Below are positions 63,793-64,000 of a stretch of 64,000 bases of DNA, in pieces. The notes below the pieces were generated by a model, which saw only the letters and a program-made list of their open reading frames with translations, was not told the DNA's origin and did not search any database. How positions within the stretch are numbered: the first letter of the stretch is position 1; each line of letters begins with the position of its first letter. The stretch is taken from positions 62,001-126,000 of the forward strand of contig JAJFHV010000006.1 in the NCBI GenBank assembly GCA_021775415.1, read 5' to 3'. Made by a program: the position numbers and the translations under genes. The stretch comes from Hyphomicrobiales bacterium (GTDB lineage Bacteria; Pseudomonadota; Alphaproteobacteria; Rhizobiales; Rhizobiaceae).

Positions 63793-64000
63793 ATGAAACT
63801 CCGCAATATCGCGATTATTGCCCATGTCGACCATGGCAAAACCACGCTTATCGATGTGCTGCTGCGCCAGTCGGGAATGTTCCGCGACAACCAGCATACG
63901 GAAGAGCGGATGATGGACTCCAACGATCTGGAGCGTGAGCGGGGAATTACCATTCTGGCCAAGGTAACCTCGCTGGTCTGGAAGGATACCCGCATCAATA
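63793..64000 (+). CDS. typA: translational GTPase TypA/BipA, N-terminal part
   Basis: The window ends 69 codons into this gene. The visible start [21 protein letters not shown] contains the G1 P-loop AHVDHGKT, and [16 protein letters not shown] is the switch I/G2 region typical of TypA. It is a ribosome-associated GTPase involved in 50S assembly and stress. It is divergent from the RidA gene across 170 bp. The remaining domains lie beyond the window. Confidence 0.96.
   Translation, partial: MKLRNIAIIAHVDHGKTTLIDVLLRQSGMFRDNQHTEERMMDSNDLERERGITILAKVTSLVWKDTRIN

Overview
The window is about 64 kb of a moderate-GC alphaproteobacterial chromosome and is almost fully coding. The adjacent sfsA-map-radC and rpsD-murI-(PAP2)-trmJ gene orders are familiar from Hyphomicrobiales (Rhizobiales). 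A DMSP-lyase-like cupin, betaine/methylamine demethylation genes and malate thiokinase with malyl-CoA lyase point to a marine or coastal heterotroph with one-carbon (serine-cycle-like) capacity. Genus cannot be decided from the sequence alone. I saw no rRNA, tRNA, CRISPR array, transposase or prophage gene.

Layout. 1-5.6 kb: end of sseA, a GNAT enzyme, ald with a divergent Lrp-type regulator, an MFS carrier, a VOC dioxygenase-like protein and a nitroreductase. 5.6-19.2 kb: an envelope-rich region. Two paralogous modules, each an RND/MMPL exporter followed by a small secreted protein, flank sfsA, map, radC, an L,D-transpeptidase and a GST. A second, large L,D-transpeptidase and a secreted protein with six cysteine-paired repeats follow. 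19.3-22.7 kb: rpsD, murI, a PAP2 phosphatase and trmJ. 22.7-31.0 kb: a compact leftward gene set mttB-like, kbl, tdh, a secreted unknown, a dimethylglycine-dehydrogenase-like flavoprotein and a GcvT-like protein, with a divergent LysR regulator. It looks designed to demethylate quaternary or tertiary amines and feed glycine and C1 units.

32-42 kb: EamA carrier, GGDEF-EAL protein, a ThDP enzyme with a small monooxygenase, an outer-membrane-type protein, an AlkB-like di-iron hydroxylase, a KAS III-like condensing enzyme and an unusual SodC. 42-47.7 kb: mcl, a class V aminotransferase, a LuxR-type response regulator and mtkAB. Together these convert malate to malyl-CoA, acetyl-CoA and glyoxylate, then probably to glycine. 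Repeated TTGGTAT/ATACCAA motifs lie in their promoter regions. 47.7-54.7 kb: a flavin monooxygenase, an EF-G-like GTPase with an altered G3 motif, and a three-gene glutamate-synthase-like set (MgsABC/GlxBCD type) with an XRE-cupin regulator.

54.8-63.6 kb: a fatty-acid-hydroxylase/DMSP-lyase-like pair, an enolase-superfamily enzyme with a TIM-barrel partner, a LysR regulator, a Rieske oxygenase of the betaine-demethylase type, and an operon of RidA, D-amino-acid dehydrogenase, Asp/Glu-racemase-like and DOPA-dioxygenase-like proteins. This reads as a catabolic region for osmolyte-like N-methylated or D-amino acids. The window ends 208 bp into typA (bipA).

Start codons were chosen from Shine-Dalgarno spacing, homology and overlaps. 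Several are TTG or GTG and are explained gene by gene. Only one stretch above 300 bp lacks a gene (45190-45503), and it holds the repeated operator-like motifs.
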